From the NCBI RefSeq assembly GCF_963583255.1, contig NC_084814.1, forward strand, positions 16,652,464 through 16,716,463: a stretch of 64,000 nucleotides of DNA. The letters are read 5' to 3'. Below the pieces are notes generated by a model, which saw only the letters and a program-made list of their open reading frames with translations, had not been told where the DNA came from and did not search any database. The position numbers were made by a program, and so were the translations under genes. Positions 12,435 through 25,700 of this stretch are shown here, piece by piece; positions within the stretch are counted from its first letter, which is position 1, and each line of letters begins with the position of its first letter. This stretch comes from Pyrus communis (lineage: Eukaryota; Streptophyta; Magnoliopsida; Rosales; Rosaceae).

Positions 12435-14533
12435 TGACACACCCCGTCCCGAAGGAGGGCATGCTGGCCGTCACGTGAGAGTGACGTAACCATTTGCACA
12501 GTACGGAAGCTTTAAAGATACACAATTTCTAAGATGAAACACCCGAAGGTGAGTCCTCATTTGGTCCATTCTGTCAGAACACCGTGAAATTCCTCGTAGT
12601 CACCACACCTTTGCAATTCTTGAACCTGGAGGGGCGCAAAACAAAGTTGAGTGGGTCAGCAAAACAATTCTTTTCCAAATCCAAACACTTCTCAAAACTT
12701 TGTAACCCCTCGCCGTAAAACAAGTATAATTTCCCAGAAAATAAACATATATACGTATGTATAAATATGCCAAACATGCTCAAGGGTATATCATTCATGC
12801 TCAAGAATATGCCATTCATGCTTGAGAATATGCCACATTAGAATCTCATAATAAATGTAAATGCTCAAGCATAATTCACATCAATAACATATAATGATAG
12901 AGCTCCAATCTCAACTCAATATCTGAATCTGCACACGAGTCGGAGCCACCTAACGTGGTCTGCACGACAGGACTGGGTGTAATATATACGCTCTAGTGCT
13001 ACGATCACGTGAAGACTGTGCGAATAATCGCGGGTCACCTACGAGTCGGAACCACCTAATGTGGTCTGTCCGACAAGGCTTGCACCTAACTTGGATCCAA
13101 GGCGAGCGTGTGGTGCTGGTGAACATACACGTGAAGGACTCTGCCCCTCTCTGGGCGGGAGCACTAACACCGGGGGTGCAGATTATGAGCTCTCTAAACA
13201 TCTCAAGCTACTACTGAATATAAACATAAATACCACTTACCTGGCACTTACCTGTGCGTCCACAGCACCAATACACATATATAATTGTATGCCACTACTA
13301 ATGCATGTGATGATAGTATTTCAAATGTAGCTTACCTGGGCCTCCTCAGCACCATGCAACAGTATGCATAATTATGGTAATGCACATATTAAAATATGAT
13401 GCATATATGACAAGATGTATAATTCGTATTTCTTTTAAAATACGTTTTCTGGGAAATACGTCAAGCATACGTATATATATATACTGAAAAATAACTGCCC
13501 ACTCACTGATCACATCGACGTCTCGTAGGTCTCTGAGCCTCCCCTAGGTTGGTTACATTCTTCTTCTGTAATATTTTCACCTAAACAAAAAGTAACCAAA
13601 TTGACGTTATTTAACGCACATACACCAAACATTCGTCCATAACTTTCTCATACGTTGCTCAATTTGGGTGTATGAATATACCACGGTGATCTACACGACG
13701 TCACGAACGCGTGACAATTTTCAGAACTCAATTTGGAGCTCTCACGCGCCCCCACGCGCACTGTTCACGCGCTGCCCACGCGCGCGTCTTCTTCCTCGCG
13801 TCGCCGGACTGGTTCGCCGGCGGTGGTGTTTTGCCGGAATTTCTGGGTAAATTTCAAAGTGTCATAACTTCTTCATTTCTTAACCATTTTCGACGTACTA
13901 TATATCAAAATGAAGGTATTGACGAGACGAACACATCCATACCTGTCTCGACCCCTAACTCGCCGTGGTTTCGCCGGAAAAAGCCTCGACAGCTCCGGCC
14001 AACTTTGAACACGACGATCCCGACGTCCAAACTTCTCCAACGAAGTACTCCGAGGCTCCTTGGGACCTCACTAACACATCTACAAGCTTCAAAAGTCCAA
14101 AAACTAACTAGATTAATCTTTCATGAACAGTACTCGAAATCGGAATACCTCGAATCGACACGAAAACGAAGGATTTCTCACCTGAAAATGGTATGGTTGC
14201 ACTCGTACGAGCTTCACGAGTTCGATGGTGTCCTTAGTTTCTTCGATCCATCAAGGTTTGGGTGATTTGTGTGTTGTCCGTACGTTTTTGAAGAAAGAAG
14301 AAGGAAGAACGGAGCTTGGGAGAGAGAGAGAGAACTCTCAGAGAATGAGAGATTTGTGAGGGAGGAGAGAGAGAGACAAGGCACGGGAATGAGGGAGAGA
14401 TTTGAGGGAGGTGGGATCCTACCCAATCCCCAAATCATCAAGTTACAACATATTTTACGCCCCTTAGTCCCGTTTAAGGGCATTTTCATAACTTCACGTC
14501 CTCGGAATTAAAATTCCGGGACGGGTTGTGACA
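12435..14533 (-). repeat. Gypsy 3' LTR (left in the window)
   Basis: Every segment I compared matches 18966-21064 at a constant offset of 6,531, with no indel seen. Within the LTR a degenerate motif (CGAGTCGGA(G/A)CCACCTAA(C/T)) recurs about 105 bp apart, at about 12934 and 13040. The LTR also has a GC-rich stretch (13735-13830) and GA-rich sequence (14318-14400). Open frames inside it are duplicated in both LTRs and are not genes. Confidence 0.95.
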
Positions 14534-14546
14534 ACCTTCCCTCCTT
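14534..14546 (-). other. Gypsy polypurine tract
   Basis: On the minus strand AAGGAGGGAAGGT lies immediately upstream of the LTR start TGTCACAACCCG, the normal position for priming plus-strand DNA synthesis. The GGGGACGAAATTCT-like sequence just before it is typical of this gypsy group. Confidence 0.8.
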
Positions 14547-14559
14547 ATAGAATTTCGTC

Positions 14560-17500
14560 CCCGAAATTCCAACAACCAACTTAATCATCTAAACTCAAAC
14601 AATAGCTTCGGATAAATCTCTCTCAATACATTCTTTTTCCAATCCAAAGTCGTCCTTGGTTCCTCAACCAGTTTAATCCGGATTAATTCTCAACAGTTGC
14701 ACCGGAACTTCATGTGACGAATCTGCCACCTAGTGACTACGCATCGAAAAATAATACATTATACACCTTAGCCAATTCTGAAGACATCACCACTTGTATG
14801 CAACTTCATCGATTCCTTTAGTGGTCAAAAACGGTCTGATGTGTTTAAGACTTAATTTGTCTCCTTTCCAAATCTCACTATTTCTTTTCGTGATGAAATT
14901 TCTAAAAATGTTGAATCGTGAAACACATCATGCTCTTACAATAACTCTGGAAGTAATTCAAGCAACTTCACTTACTCTTCGATGATCACATAAGGTCCGA
15001 TGTACTTAGGACTTAATTTGCTTTCCTTTCCCAGCCGAATCATACTTTTCTAAAGTAAAAACTTCAAAATTATAAGATCATCTACGTTAAACACTCGATT
15101 AGTGACATGTTCAACTATTAATCTCTTTTGCCATTCCTGGCTACTCTCAGGTTAAACTTAATCACCTGAATACTTTGAGAAGACTCATCCATAGTTTCAG
15201 GGCCTACCAAAACTCTTTCGTGATCGAATCTTCTCTATCCAGAAGTATTTCTTCCACAAATCAACAAAAATCGCCACATTTCATGGTCCTTATGGCGTTA
15301 CTTTGGAAACTGTGCAACCAACATACTTAAGAAACTCAGCAGTTCCGTAACCCAAATCTCTTCTCCATAAAACATATAAGTACTGTTGCACTGTGGTTGT
15401 TACTCAACACTGGAGTAAATGTACTAACTTAGTACATTGATCAACTAACACTTCAAGTTCAATCATAACCATCCTATTCTCGAACTCAGCAATCTTTCTT
15501 TTTCCCTTCTTTCTTTGCCTTGGTTAATTCTTAATTTTCTTCGTTAACCATTTGAGTCTTGAGTACGACCTTACTAAAAAGACTTAACTTGAAAATTAGC
15601 AATTACAACTTCTTCTCAAACTTCCATTCTCAACTTTACTTCAGTTGATTTCCAATCCACAAGAAAACAATCTTGGCAAGCGTGCCAGACATCAACTCTT
15701 ACCACAGTCTTTTCACCAAGTGCAACAGCTAGAACAATTTTACGATCACCCTGGTCGTACAATCATGTTCATTAAACAATTCAATCCACCTTCGCTGCCT
15801 CATATCAAAATCCTTCCAAGTAATGGATATTGGAGACTTTTTGGATTTGTAAAAATCTTGCATTCTTACCACAAATAATGTCTTCATAACTTCACAGCAA
15901 GAATGGTAATCATGACTTCCAAATCACCAGTAGGGTAATTCATTTCATGAGGTTCCTTTTGTCGTGAAACGTATGTAATCACCCTAACATTTGCATCAAC
16001 ATGCATCCAATACCATTCAAGAAACATCATTAAAAATTTATGATTACCACTATTCTCTGGGAATACTAAATACGTGCATGAGTGAGGAAATACTTCAGTT
16101 GTTGAATTCTTTGCTCACAATTTCCTTCCCACTCATACATAACCTCTTTTCTCAACAATCTCGTCAATGACAAAGCAATGACTGAAAAATCTTTCACAAA
16201 CCGTCCATGATAGCTTGTTAAGCTAAGATAACTCCGAATCCCAATCACGATTCGTGGTTGTTCTAAATTCTCAATTTCTGCTACCTTTTATGAATTCACT
16301 TGAATACCTGAAGCAGTTATAATATATCTCAAAAATGCTACTTGATTCATCCAACATTGGCATTTGCTAAACTTAGCATACAATCGACGTTCCCTCGATC
16401 TTTGCAATACCGATTTAAGATGTTTAGCATACTTTGCTCTAGTCTTATCAATCTTTTCAATAGCAACAACAACAAATCGATTTAGATATCATTGGAATAC
16501 TTCATTCATCAAATTCATAAAGTAGTAGATGCATTCGTCACTCCGAATGGCATCACCAAAACTTGAAATGACCTTAACGAGTCCTGAAAGTTATCATAAG
16601 GGCATCCTCACCGATAATCTTCAACTAATAATATCCAAACCTCAAGTCAATCTTAGAAAATATACAACCATCTCGAAGCTGATCAAACAACCATCAATGT
16701 GAGGTAACGGATAACGGTTTTCACTTGTTACTCGATTCAACTGCTTATAATCAAAGCACAACCTTAACGTCCATTTTCTTTCTCACCAATAAACTGGGGT
16801 TCCCCCAACGTAATGTACTAGGTTGAATAAAAACCTTTATCAACCAATTTCTAATTCTCTTAGTTCAAAAGTCAACATTCTATAATATATGGTTTGTACC
16901 TGGAGACAAATCCATAGTGAACTCTACATCTTTAACTGGCTGCAATCCAGGTAAATTCTCAGGGAAAATGTCAAGTAAATGTTTGACTACTCCCATTTCT
17001 TCCACACTACTAGAAATGACATCTTTTAGCACCACATGAGATAAGTATCCTTGGCAGCCTTTTGATAATAATCTCTTTGCTCTCACAGCATAAATAACGG
17101 CATGCCTCACTCCACTTTGCATACTTACAAAAGTAATCTCTAGTCATCCAGACCGATGGAAAATAACATATAATCAAGTCAACATTCAGCTATAAACATA
17201 GCTCATACTCTTTCATTCTAATCAACTCAGCCCTCGGCTGCATATATAACTCATACTTAACTCATCATATCCTGTATATCTTGCACACATTCAGTACCAC
17301 CTCGCGTGGTCTGCAACTCGTCACTGTATATAACATAATATGCTCTAGAATAACATCGAAATCCACAATCTAGTGAAACAAAAGTAGCTGGCAACAATAC
17401 ATACTCTACTAATACTGAGCACTCTGAATAAGTACGATACTAACATAGGATGACCTATCGGTTTACTTGCTTAACGAATCCACGAATAAGTTATTAATAT

Positions 17501-18900
17501 TACGGTCTGCAGCCCGCAATACTGATAAATCATCGTTGTCTCGATAAGTAAGCAACAACTCTCGAGGGTGTAATATTACTATTTTGCCACTCATTAGGAA
17601 ATACATACACACGTCTCAACCGCGTTTAAATACTACTTTCAAGGCAATAACATTAATAACGTAAAATTTCTACATTATTACCAAATAGACTCTAGCTAAG
17701 TCATTAAGAATAATTATCGTACCCCTAATCAAATCCAAATAATTCTGAGTATCTTGCAGTGATGTGTGGTTAACACATCCCTGGGCTTGTTGTTGTCTCC
17801 CACAACCTCTATTAGTGTAAATACTTCTTTCATGTACACCACGGCCTAACTGACCATAATTAATAGATCCAGGAACTTGCTGAATCGGCGCTAGTTGTGG
17901 TAAAGAAGACTGCTAGGGCTTCTGTTGGCTTTGGACATAATTTGCAGTTCTATGTCCTATCTATCCACTTGTAAAGCGTCCAATGCTTCCTCGCCTACAT
18001 TCTCAAAGGTGTCCATTATTGTACCTACAACCCAAAGGTACATTTCTTTTACCAAAATCACCTTGTCTCTGAGATCTGAGATTACCAATACATCTATCAC
18101 TTCACCTCTGGTCAATGGCATTAAAACCTTTGCCAAAAGAACTAGAATTAGCTTCACTTCTTTTGAAGTTCCGAATCTTTCGAGGTTCTCGAGATGACTG
18201 GCCTTTATCCTTGTCATCATTCCTCTGATTCCTATTCCTTTATTCTTCTTCATCATTATCGCTAGACATAATCTCAGAGTCCTTAATTCTTAATAAAATC
18301 TCGTAAAACTCCTTGTAATAATTACAATAGGTAGTGGTCACCCAAAATACCACTGCCTTATGCCACCCAGCCTAAAACAATATAACACTTCAATAAAAAA
18401 AAACAGCAATATTTGAATGGGACGAGGCAAGTCTGAGAACTTTCTATAATACTCATTGATCGTCAGCTTTCCTTGTCTCACATTTGCAAACTCTTGCTTT
18501 CTACCATCATAAGATGCCAAAGGAAATAATTCTTTTCTTTAAACAAATCCTTAAACAATTCTTAATCGGCTGTTTCCTTCAGTGACAACGAATTATACTC
18601 CTGTTTCTACCAGGATACAAGTTCATAACTCAAACCAGGTAGTCGTCTCAACCCTTCTGTCAAAAGGAAGATTCCTTTGACTTGCATAATCTAAAACATC
18701 TTTTCCAATTGGTTAATCCATCACTTTGCTCCCTCAGGTTCATCATTTTTCCATAAGGTGATTCAAATTCAACTCATAACCCATCTTAAAATGTCCCTTT
18801 TTGATAATATACTGAATCACCAAAATAATAATTTCCCCTCACAGCTAAATCAGGGAGACTAAGTTCCTCTAACTACGTGGTTTGCTACGAGGCGGTGTAG
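14560..18900 (-). pseudogene. Gypsy gag-pol remnant, many stops, RT catalytic site lost
   Basis: Reading right to left there is a gag-like stretch with RQGKLTINEYYRKFSDL (18338-18520), then the protease-RT linker with LLSKGCQGYLSHVV and DIFPENLPGLQPVKDVEFTM (16880-17122). RT palm motif LCFDYKQLN lies near 16750, and the RT/RNase H connection YHGRFVKDFSVIALSLTRLL at 16066-16248. Integrase C-terminal motifs KLSPKYIGP and KLSLKHIRP appear twice (about 15000-15040 and 14840-14890), so that end is internally duplicated. The position of the usual FxDD box reads FVVVAIEKID, so both catalytic Asp are gone. Stops and frameshifts are frequent. This copy could not have made its own RT. Confidence 0.85.
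17270..17400. repeat. LTR-like segment inside the gypsy interior
   Basis: CACCTCGCGTGGTCTGCA...ATATGCTCTAG resembles the CACCTAACGTGGTCTGCA...ATATACGCTCTAG stretch of the LTR (12948-12995). It may be a remnant of a related element's LTR or an internal duplication. Confidence 0.4.
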
Positions 18901-18949
18901 TTATGACAGAATTCACTAGACCTTCTCAAGATGTCCAAGATTGAAACTT

Positions 18950-18964
18950 AGGCTCTGATACCAA
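18950..18964 (-). other. Gypsy primer-binding site
   Basis: On the minus strand TTGGTATCAGAGCC follows the right LTR (18966-21064) after one base. It matches the plant retrotransposon PBS complementary to the 3' end of initiator Met-tRNA. It fixes the orientation and identifies the right LTR as the 5' LTR. Confidence 0.9.
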
Positions 18965-18965
18965 C

Positions 18966-21064
18966 TGACACACCCCGTCCCGAAGGAGGGCATGCTGGCC
19001 GTCACGTGAGAGTGACGTAACCATTTGCACAGTACGGAAGCTTTAAAGATACACAATTTCTAAGATGAAACACCCGAAGGTGAGTCCTCATTTGGTCCAT
19101 TCTGTCAGAACACCGTGAAATTCCTCGTAGTCACCACACCTTTGCAATTCTTGAACCTGGAGGGGCGCAAAACAAAGTTGAGTGGGTCAGCAAAACAATT
19201 CTTTTCCAAATCCAAACACTTCTCAAAACTTTGTAACCCCTCGCCGTAAAACAAGTATAATTTCCCAGAAAATAAACATATATACGTATGTATAAATATG
19301 CCAAACATGCTCAAGGGTATATCATTCATGCTCAAGAATATGCCATTCATGCTTGAGAATATGCCACATTAGAATCTCATAATAAATGTAAATGCTCAAG
19401 CATAATTCACATCAATAACATATAATGATAGAGCTCCAATCTCAACTCAATATCTGAATCTGCACACGAGTCGGAGCCACCTAACGTGGTCTGCACGACA
19501 GGACTGGGTGTAATATATACGCTCTAGTGCTACGATCACGTGAAGACTGTGCGAATAATCGCGGGTCACCTACGAGTCGGAACCACCTAATGTGGTCTGT
19601 CCGACAAGGCTTGCACCTAACTTGGATCCAAGGCGAGCGTGTGGTGCTGGTGAACATACACGTGAAGGACTCTGCCCCTCTCTGGGCGGGAGCACTAACA
19701 CCGGGGGTGCAGATTATGAGCTCTCTAAACATCTCAAGCTACTACTGAATATAAACATAAATACCACTTACCTGGCACTTACCTGTGCGTCCACAGCACC
19801 AATACACATATATAATTGTATGCCACTACTAATGCATGTGATGATAGTATTTCAAATGTAGCTTACCTGGGCCTCCTCAGCACCATGCAACAGTATGCAT
19901 AATTATGGTAATGCACATATTAAAATATGATGCATATATGACAAGATGTATAATTCGTATTTCTTTTAAAATACGTTTTCTGGGAAATACGTCAAGCATA
20001 CGTATATATATATACTGAAAAATAACTGCCCACTCACTGATCACATCGACGTCTCGTAGGTCTCTGAGCCTCCCCTAGGTTGGTTACATTCTTCTTCTGT
20101 AATATTTTCACCTAAACAAAAAGTAACCAAATTGACGTTATTTAACGCACATACACCAAACATTCGTCCATAACTTTCTCATACGTTGCTCAATTTGGGT
20201 GTATGAATATACCACGGTGATCTACACGACGTCACGAACGCGTGACAATTTTCAGAACTCAATTTGGAGCTCTCACGCGCCCCCACGCGCACTGTTCACG
20301 CGCTGCCCACGCGCGCGTCTTCTTCCTCGCGTCGCCGGACTGGTTCGCCGGCGGTGGTGTTTTGCCGGAATTTCTGGGTAAATTTCAAAGTGTCATAACT
20401 TCTTCATTTCTTAACCATTTTCGACGTACTATATATCAAAATGAAGGTATTGACGAGACGAACACATCCATACCTGTCTCGACCCCTAACTCGCCGTGGT
20501 TTCGCCGGAAAAAGCCTCGACAGCTCCGGCCAACTTTGAACACGACGATCCCGACGTCCAAACTTCTCCAACGAAGTACTCCGAGGCTCCTTGGGACCTC
20601 ACTAACACATCTACAAGCTTCAAAAGTCCAAAAACTAACTAGATTAATCTTTCATGAACAGTACTCGAAATCGGAATACCTCGAATCGACACGAAAACGA
20701 AGGATTTCTCACCTGAAAATGGTATGGTTGCACTCGTACGAGCTTCACGAGTTCGATGGTGTCCTTAGTTTCTTCGATCCATCAAGGTTTGGGTGATTTG
20801 TGTGTTGTCCGTACGTTTTTGAAGAAAGAAGAAGGAAGAACGGAGCTTGGGAGAGAGAGAGAGAACTCTCAGAGAATGAGAGATTTGTGAGGGAGGAGAG
20901 AGAGAGACAAGGCACGGGAATGAGGGAGAGATTTGAGGGAGGTGGGATCCTACCCAATCCCCAAATCATCAAGTTACAACATATTTTACGCCCCTTAGTC
21001 CCGTTTAAGGGCATTTTCATAACTTCACGTCCTCGGAATTAAAATTCCGGGACGGGTTGTGACA
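18966..21064 (-). repeat. Gypsy 5' LTR (right in the window)
   Basis: Starts TGACACACCCCG on the plus strand and ends GGTTGTGACA. It has the same length and, in everything I compared, the same sequence as 12435-14533. It is followed by the second TSD copy CTACT (21065-21069). Confidence 0.95.
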
Positions 21065-21069
21065 CTACT

Positions 21070-21201
21070 ACTATAAATAAAGGCATAATGGCGTGATACA
21101 ACACACACCTCACAATTAAATCTCTCTCTTCTCTCTCTCTTGTCGACGGCCTCTCTCCCTTTCTAGTCCTAAATACAGTTAAGTAAAAAAAACCTACAAC
21201 A
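21070..21201 (+). repeat. 5' LTR of copia B, right part with TATA box
   Basis: Starts ACTATAAATAAAGG, directly after the gypsy TSD, with TATAAATA at 21072-21079, and ends CTACAACA at 21201. The equivalent TATA box in the 3' LTR is at 28109-28116. The first base of the interior is C at 21202 (CGTTATCAACACG), the expected PBS position. Confidence 0.9.
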
Positions 21202-21400
21202 CGTTATCAACACGCTCTTACTAGAAGCTAAGGAATTGAAGGATCGTAGGAGGAGGTTTTCTTCTACAAAATTCAAAGGCTTTTATTTGTTTTCTGCCAA
21301 TCAGATATGCTTAAAATAAAGTTAGATATTTGAAACGTTCACGAAGCATGAAAACATTCTTCATGATGTATGAACCCTCTATATTTATATTTTCCTTCCG

Positions 21401-21431
<31 letters not shown>

Positions 21432-22722
21432 AGCTTCATGATGTAGAAAAAAAAATTCTAGGAATTTAGTGCGACATGGCCGCAACTTGCCGCCACTGGC
21501 ACCACCATCGAGCATCGCACTGGCCCGCAACCTAGCCACGTCGAACACGCCACTAGAACGATGTTGTTGTGACGTCCGGACTATGGCAGCAGCTTTTTGG
21601 GCTTTGTTGCGCCTACACGAACACCAAGCTTCAGCCTAGTAAGGGTTACCATAGGCTTGCAACCCCTCTAAGCCCAAAACCAGCAAATTTTGAGTTGCTG
21701 GGCTTTGTCCTATGTCCCTGGCCCAAACCTGCAGCTTGCTAGGTCCACCCTATACCCCAGGCTTGCCTGCATTAAGCCCGTATTGCTTGGTGGGCTTCAC
21801 CACCCTTTGGCCCCTTTGCTCATAGTTTTTTCTACTGGGCTTGACCTGCCCCAATCCAAAAACCCGAAACCCAGTCTCGGTTGGGCTTCCCTACACTAAC
21901 CTGTAAGCCAGCTTTGTGCTGGGCTTGTTCCGTGCTTTGTTTTTTGCCCAAACCAGCAGTTTTTGCTGTTGGGCTTACCCAAACCACATGACCCAAAAGC
22001 CTGTAGCCCTTCCCGAGGCCTAATAGCCTGCAGCCGAGCTGCAGGGCTTGTCATCGCATCGTTACCAGCCTACTTTTGGCAATGCCACGTTATTTTTTCG
22101 ACCCAATGCCAAAAAGAATCCCCGCGTTATAAATCATGCCTAAATATATTTTTTTAGGGTACTTTGGTTTACGCTAATTAATTCTAATTTAATTATCACT
22201 TGGTTTATCACCAACCGAAGCTAATATGAACCGTCTGTCATTATTTTGCTTCCACGATCGACCCCATTTAGTTCCGATCTATTGAATTAATTAAAGTGAT
22301 TTGCAATCCATTAATCTAATAATTGATCCAAAATTATTGGCCTAAAGATCACTTTTGGACATTAACGATTCAATAATTTATTTTTCTACTTTGAACCCTT
22401 GACATCCTTTCGTAGTCTTGAAGCTCTCACACTTCCCGAAGAAACTCAAATCCACTACACTTATCAACGTATTGTATTCTGTGTTCTTGCATGAACCTTT
22501 CCTTTATGAACTAATCATTCATAAAACTAAATTGAACCTGTAGTTTCATATTTAGTGCCTTTGAAACCCAAAGTTTTCATTCAAAACTTACCATATGAAA
22601 TATGTAGCTTTCATGTTTAAATTAAACCAATACATGTCCATAGAACTTGAATGTTCTACGATGTATGTTTATGGATTACCATATGACTAACCATGTTTTA
22701 TTGTACCCTCCGTTTTAGGGAC
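21202..22722 (+). other. Copia B 5' leader, non-coding
   Basis: About 1.5 kb lies between the 5' LTR and gag. It includes a (CA)n microsatellite (21403-21431) and a GC-richer stretch (21570-22060) in which GGGCTT recurs about eight times, often beside CCCAAACC(A/T)GCAG-like words. No frame in it resembles a retrotransposon domain. Short open frames at 21690-21899 and 21963-22157 arise from the repetitive C+G-rich text. Confidence 0.65.
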
Positions 22723-25700
22723 ATGTCGAACTTGAACAAGCTCGATTTCACCGCTGTAGAAGTATCTGGAAGAAACTACCTAAAGTGGGTTTAAGATGTG
22801 AAGCTTTCTTTTATTGCGAAGGGTATTAGAGCCAGCATTGAGGTACTTACCGACGCCACCCTCGTAGATAAAGCTCAGAAAGCCACTGCAATGATCTTTA
22901 TTCGAAGACACATCCACGATGCACTGCAGACCGAGTACATCGCTCAAGAGGACCTACACACCCTCTAGCTTACTCTAGCCGATCGTTTCAATCACCAAAA
23001 AAACAATTACTTGCCTGAAGCAAGACACGATTGGCAATATTTATGCTTCCAAGACTTTAAGTCTGTGAATGAATACAACCCTGAAGTTTGTAGAATCCGA
23101 TCACTGCTTAAGTTTTGTAAAATGGACTTAACAAATGCAGATTTCCTAAAGAATACCTATTCGACCTTCCATGCTACAAATATTGTCCTGCAGCAATAAT
23201 ATAGGCACAGAAGTTCACCAAATTTTTGGATTTGATCTCTGTTTTACTTCTCTTTGAAAAGCGAAACCAGCTTTTGATGAAAAATCATCAAACTCGACCC
23301 ACTGCCTCGAACGCTGCGCCTAAAGCACATACAACCAATTTTAGCAACCATAGACGATGAAAACATCGTCATAGCCATGGTAACGGGCGGGAAGCCCACC
23401 CATGGGCCCAAGGTCAACAAAATCCAAGGGAGGAAATTTGACCCAGAAGCGCCAACCCCATGCACCTAAGGTCCTAAACTTCAAGAACAAAGGAAAAGCT
23501 ACCGTTCAATCGGCTTCCACTGAAATGGACATGTGTTATCGCTGTGGATCAAAGAATCATTGGTCACACATATGCAGAGCTACCCCCAAGGCCATTGCCA
23601 AGTATCATTTCGGTCGTGAGTGTAACTTTGCCAATGTAGAATATCCCAACGATGCTACTACATTCATGGAGATATCAGATTTTTCAGGAGGCATCAGCTC
23701 CTATGGACGAATAAGTTTTATTCTTCTAGACATGTTTTTAGGGTGTTTTTACCCCTAGTGGAAGAAAGCCACCCTATTTTTTAGGTTTATGGTTTAATTT
23801 TTGGATAATTTTTCTAAGTCTTTGGAATAATTTGTTTGGTTTTGCTTTGTTTTGAATTATGGATATTATTTCTCAATTGATTAATTGAATGAATGAAATT
23901 ATATTTATGCATGTGACCAATTCAATTAGTTTATTTCTAGGTATGACTAGTGATGAAGTTAGTTGTTTGGTTGATAGTGCTACTACGCATACCATATTGC
24001 GTAAGCGACACTATTTTACTAACTTCATACCTATGAAAGCACCTCTAACAACCCTCTCAGGCTCATCCAACTTGAGTGAAGGATACAGAAAGGCCCGTAT
24101 AATGTTGTCTAATGGTACTGTCTTAACCATTAAAGATGCCCTATATTCTCCACGTTCTGGAAGAACGTTGCTGAGTTTTAGAAACATTCGAGATAATCAA
24201 TATCATGTTGAAACCATTGAAGAGAATGGTTCTGAATTTTTTTGTATCACTTCTTACGAGTATAGCTAGAAACATATTCACGAGAAGCTGGAACGTCTCC
24301 TGAGTGGGTTGTACATCACAACCATTCGTGGCATAGAGACCCATCATGTGGCCGACCCTAAGCCCGGGTTCCAGAGCACTTTCCTACTTTGTTATAAACG
24401 TATGGGACATCCCGAACGTGACATGATGCGCTGTATCCTCAAATCATCACATGGGTATCATTTACCTCCCTACATTGGATTCTCCCCATTCAAAGCTTGT
24501 TCTTTGGGGAAGTTGAATACTCAACCCTTAATCACAAAGATTATTCACAACCCCCCTAAGTTTCTTCAGAGGATTCAAGGGGATATTTGTGGACTTATCC
24601 CACAAACATGCGGACTATTTAGATACTTTATGGTGTTGGTTGATGCATCGATACGTTGGTCACATGTCTGCTTATTGTCCACACGCAATGCTACATTGGC
24701 GAAACTCCTAACATAAATTATTAAGCTTAAGGCCCACCACCCTAATTATCTGATCAAGCCGATTCGACTGGACAATGCTAGAGCGTTTACGTCACAGACT
24801 TTTGACAACTATTACATGTTAGTTGGGATTGAAGTCAAACATCATGTACCCTATGTTCACACCCAAAACATCATGGTAGAAGCTTTCATAAAGTGCCTTC
24901 AATTAATAGCTCGAACTTTGGTTATGCGAACCAACCTGCCGGTATCTGTATAGGGCTATGCAATATTGCACGCAACTATGTTGTTTAGCCTGAGGCCCAT
25001 CGCTACCCAACCTCATTCACCATTACATTTGGTTACTGGATACGAGCATGACGCCTCGCATTTACGTGTGTTTGGGTGCATAGTCTATGTGCCAATAGCA
25101 CCGCCACTACATACCAAAATGGGTCATCATAGAAGAATGGGAATCTGTGTCGGTTATGATTCGCCATCAATTATTCATTATTTATAGCCCTTGACAGGAG
25201 ATCTCTTTACCGCATGTTTTGCAGATTGTCACTTTGATGAGATAGTTTTCCATCGTTAGAGGGAGATAAGCATGCTAACATTCTTGTAGAACGCCGCGAA
25301 TTGTCGTGGTATGCTCCCACTATGTCTCATTTAGATCCCCATACTACTTGGTCTAAAACTAAAGTTCGACGTATTCTAAATCTTCAAAGCATTGCTCAAA
25401 GCATGTTGGATGCTTTTACTAATCTAGCAAAGGTGACAAGATCACATATATCCGCTGTAAACACACCTGTAAGGATAGATGTACCTAAAGTACACTGTAT
25501 TACCGCTTGGGAAGGCCGAATTGTCCCTGAGGGTGGGGTAGCCGCAACTTTTACGTGGCCCGGTACATTGACGGCTAGCCAATCATCTGCTTCTACCCTA
25601 AAGCGTGGCAGACCCCCTGGTTCAAATGATTCATAACCCCAAAAGAGGAAAATGGCACAAACTAGTGACCCTAGTTTGAATCCGACCATCGCACACACAT

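Larger units (their letters stand above)
12435..21064 (-). mobile_element. Ty3/gypsy retrotransposon, minus orientation, nested in the copia B LTR
   Basis: The element spans 8,630 bp, with 2,099-bp LTRs at both ends and TG...CA termini (TGACACACCCCG...GGTTGTGACA on the plus strand). The 5-bp TSD CTACT lies at 12430-12434 and 21065-21069. Removing the insert and one TSD copy rebuilds the contiguous copia LTR sequence seen at 28100. The primer-binding site next to the right LTR and purine tract next to the left LTR show it is transcribed right to left. The interior is only 4.4 kb and decayed. The RT-linker and RNase H stretches resemble the Del/Tekay chromovirus group, which is inference. Confidence 0.95.

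Noticed and set aside
13711..14265. 184-codon plus frame resembling a gene in each gypsy LTR
   Set aside because: No domain, lies in the GC-rich part of the LTR, antisense to element transcription.
12574..14511. Several 60-184-codon open frames duplicated at 19105-21042
   Set aside because: They lie entirely inside the two gypsy LTRs, on both strands and overlapping, with no domain; duplication is due to the LTR pair.
16480..16810. Functional gypsy RT
   Set aside because: Surrounding motifs exist but the Asp-Asp catalytic box is absent and stops interrupt the frame.
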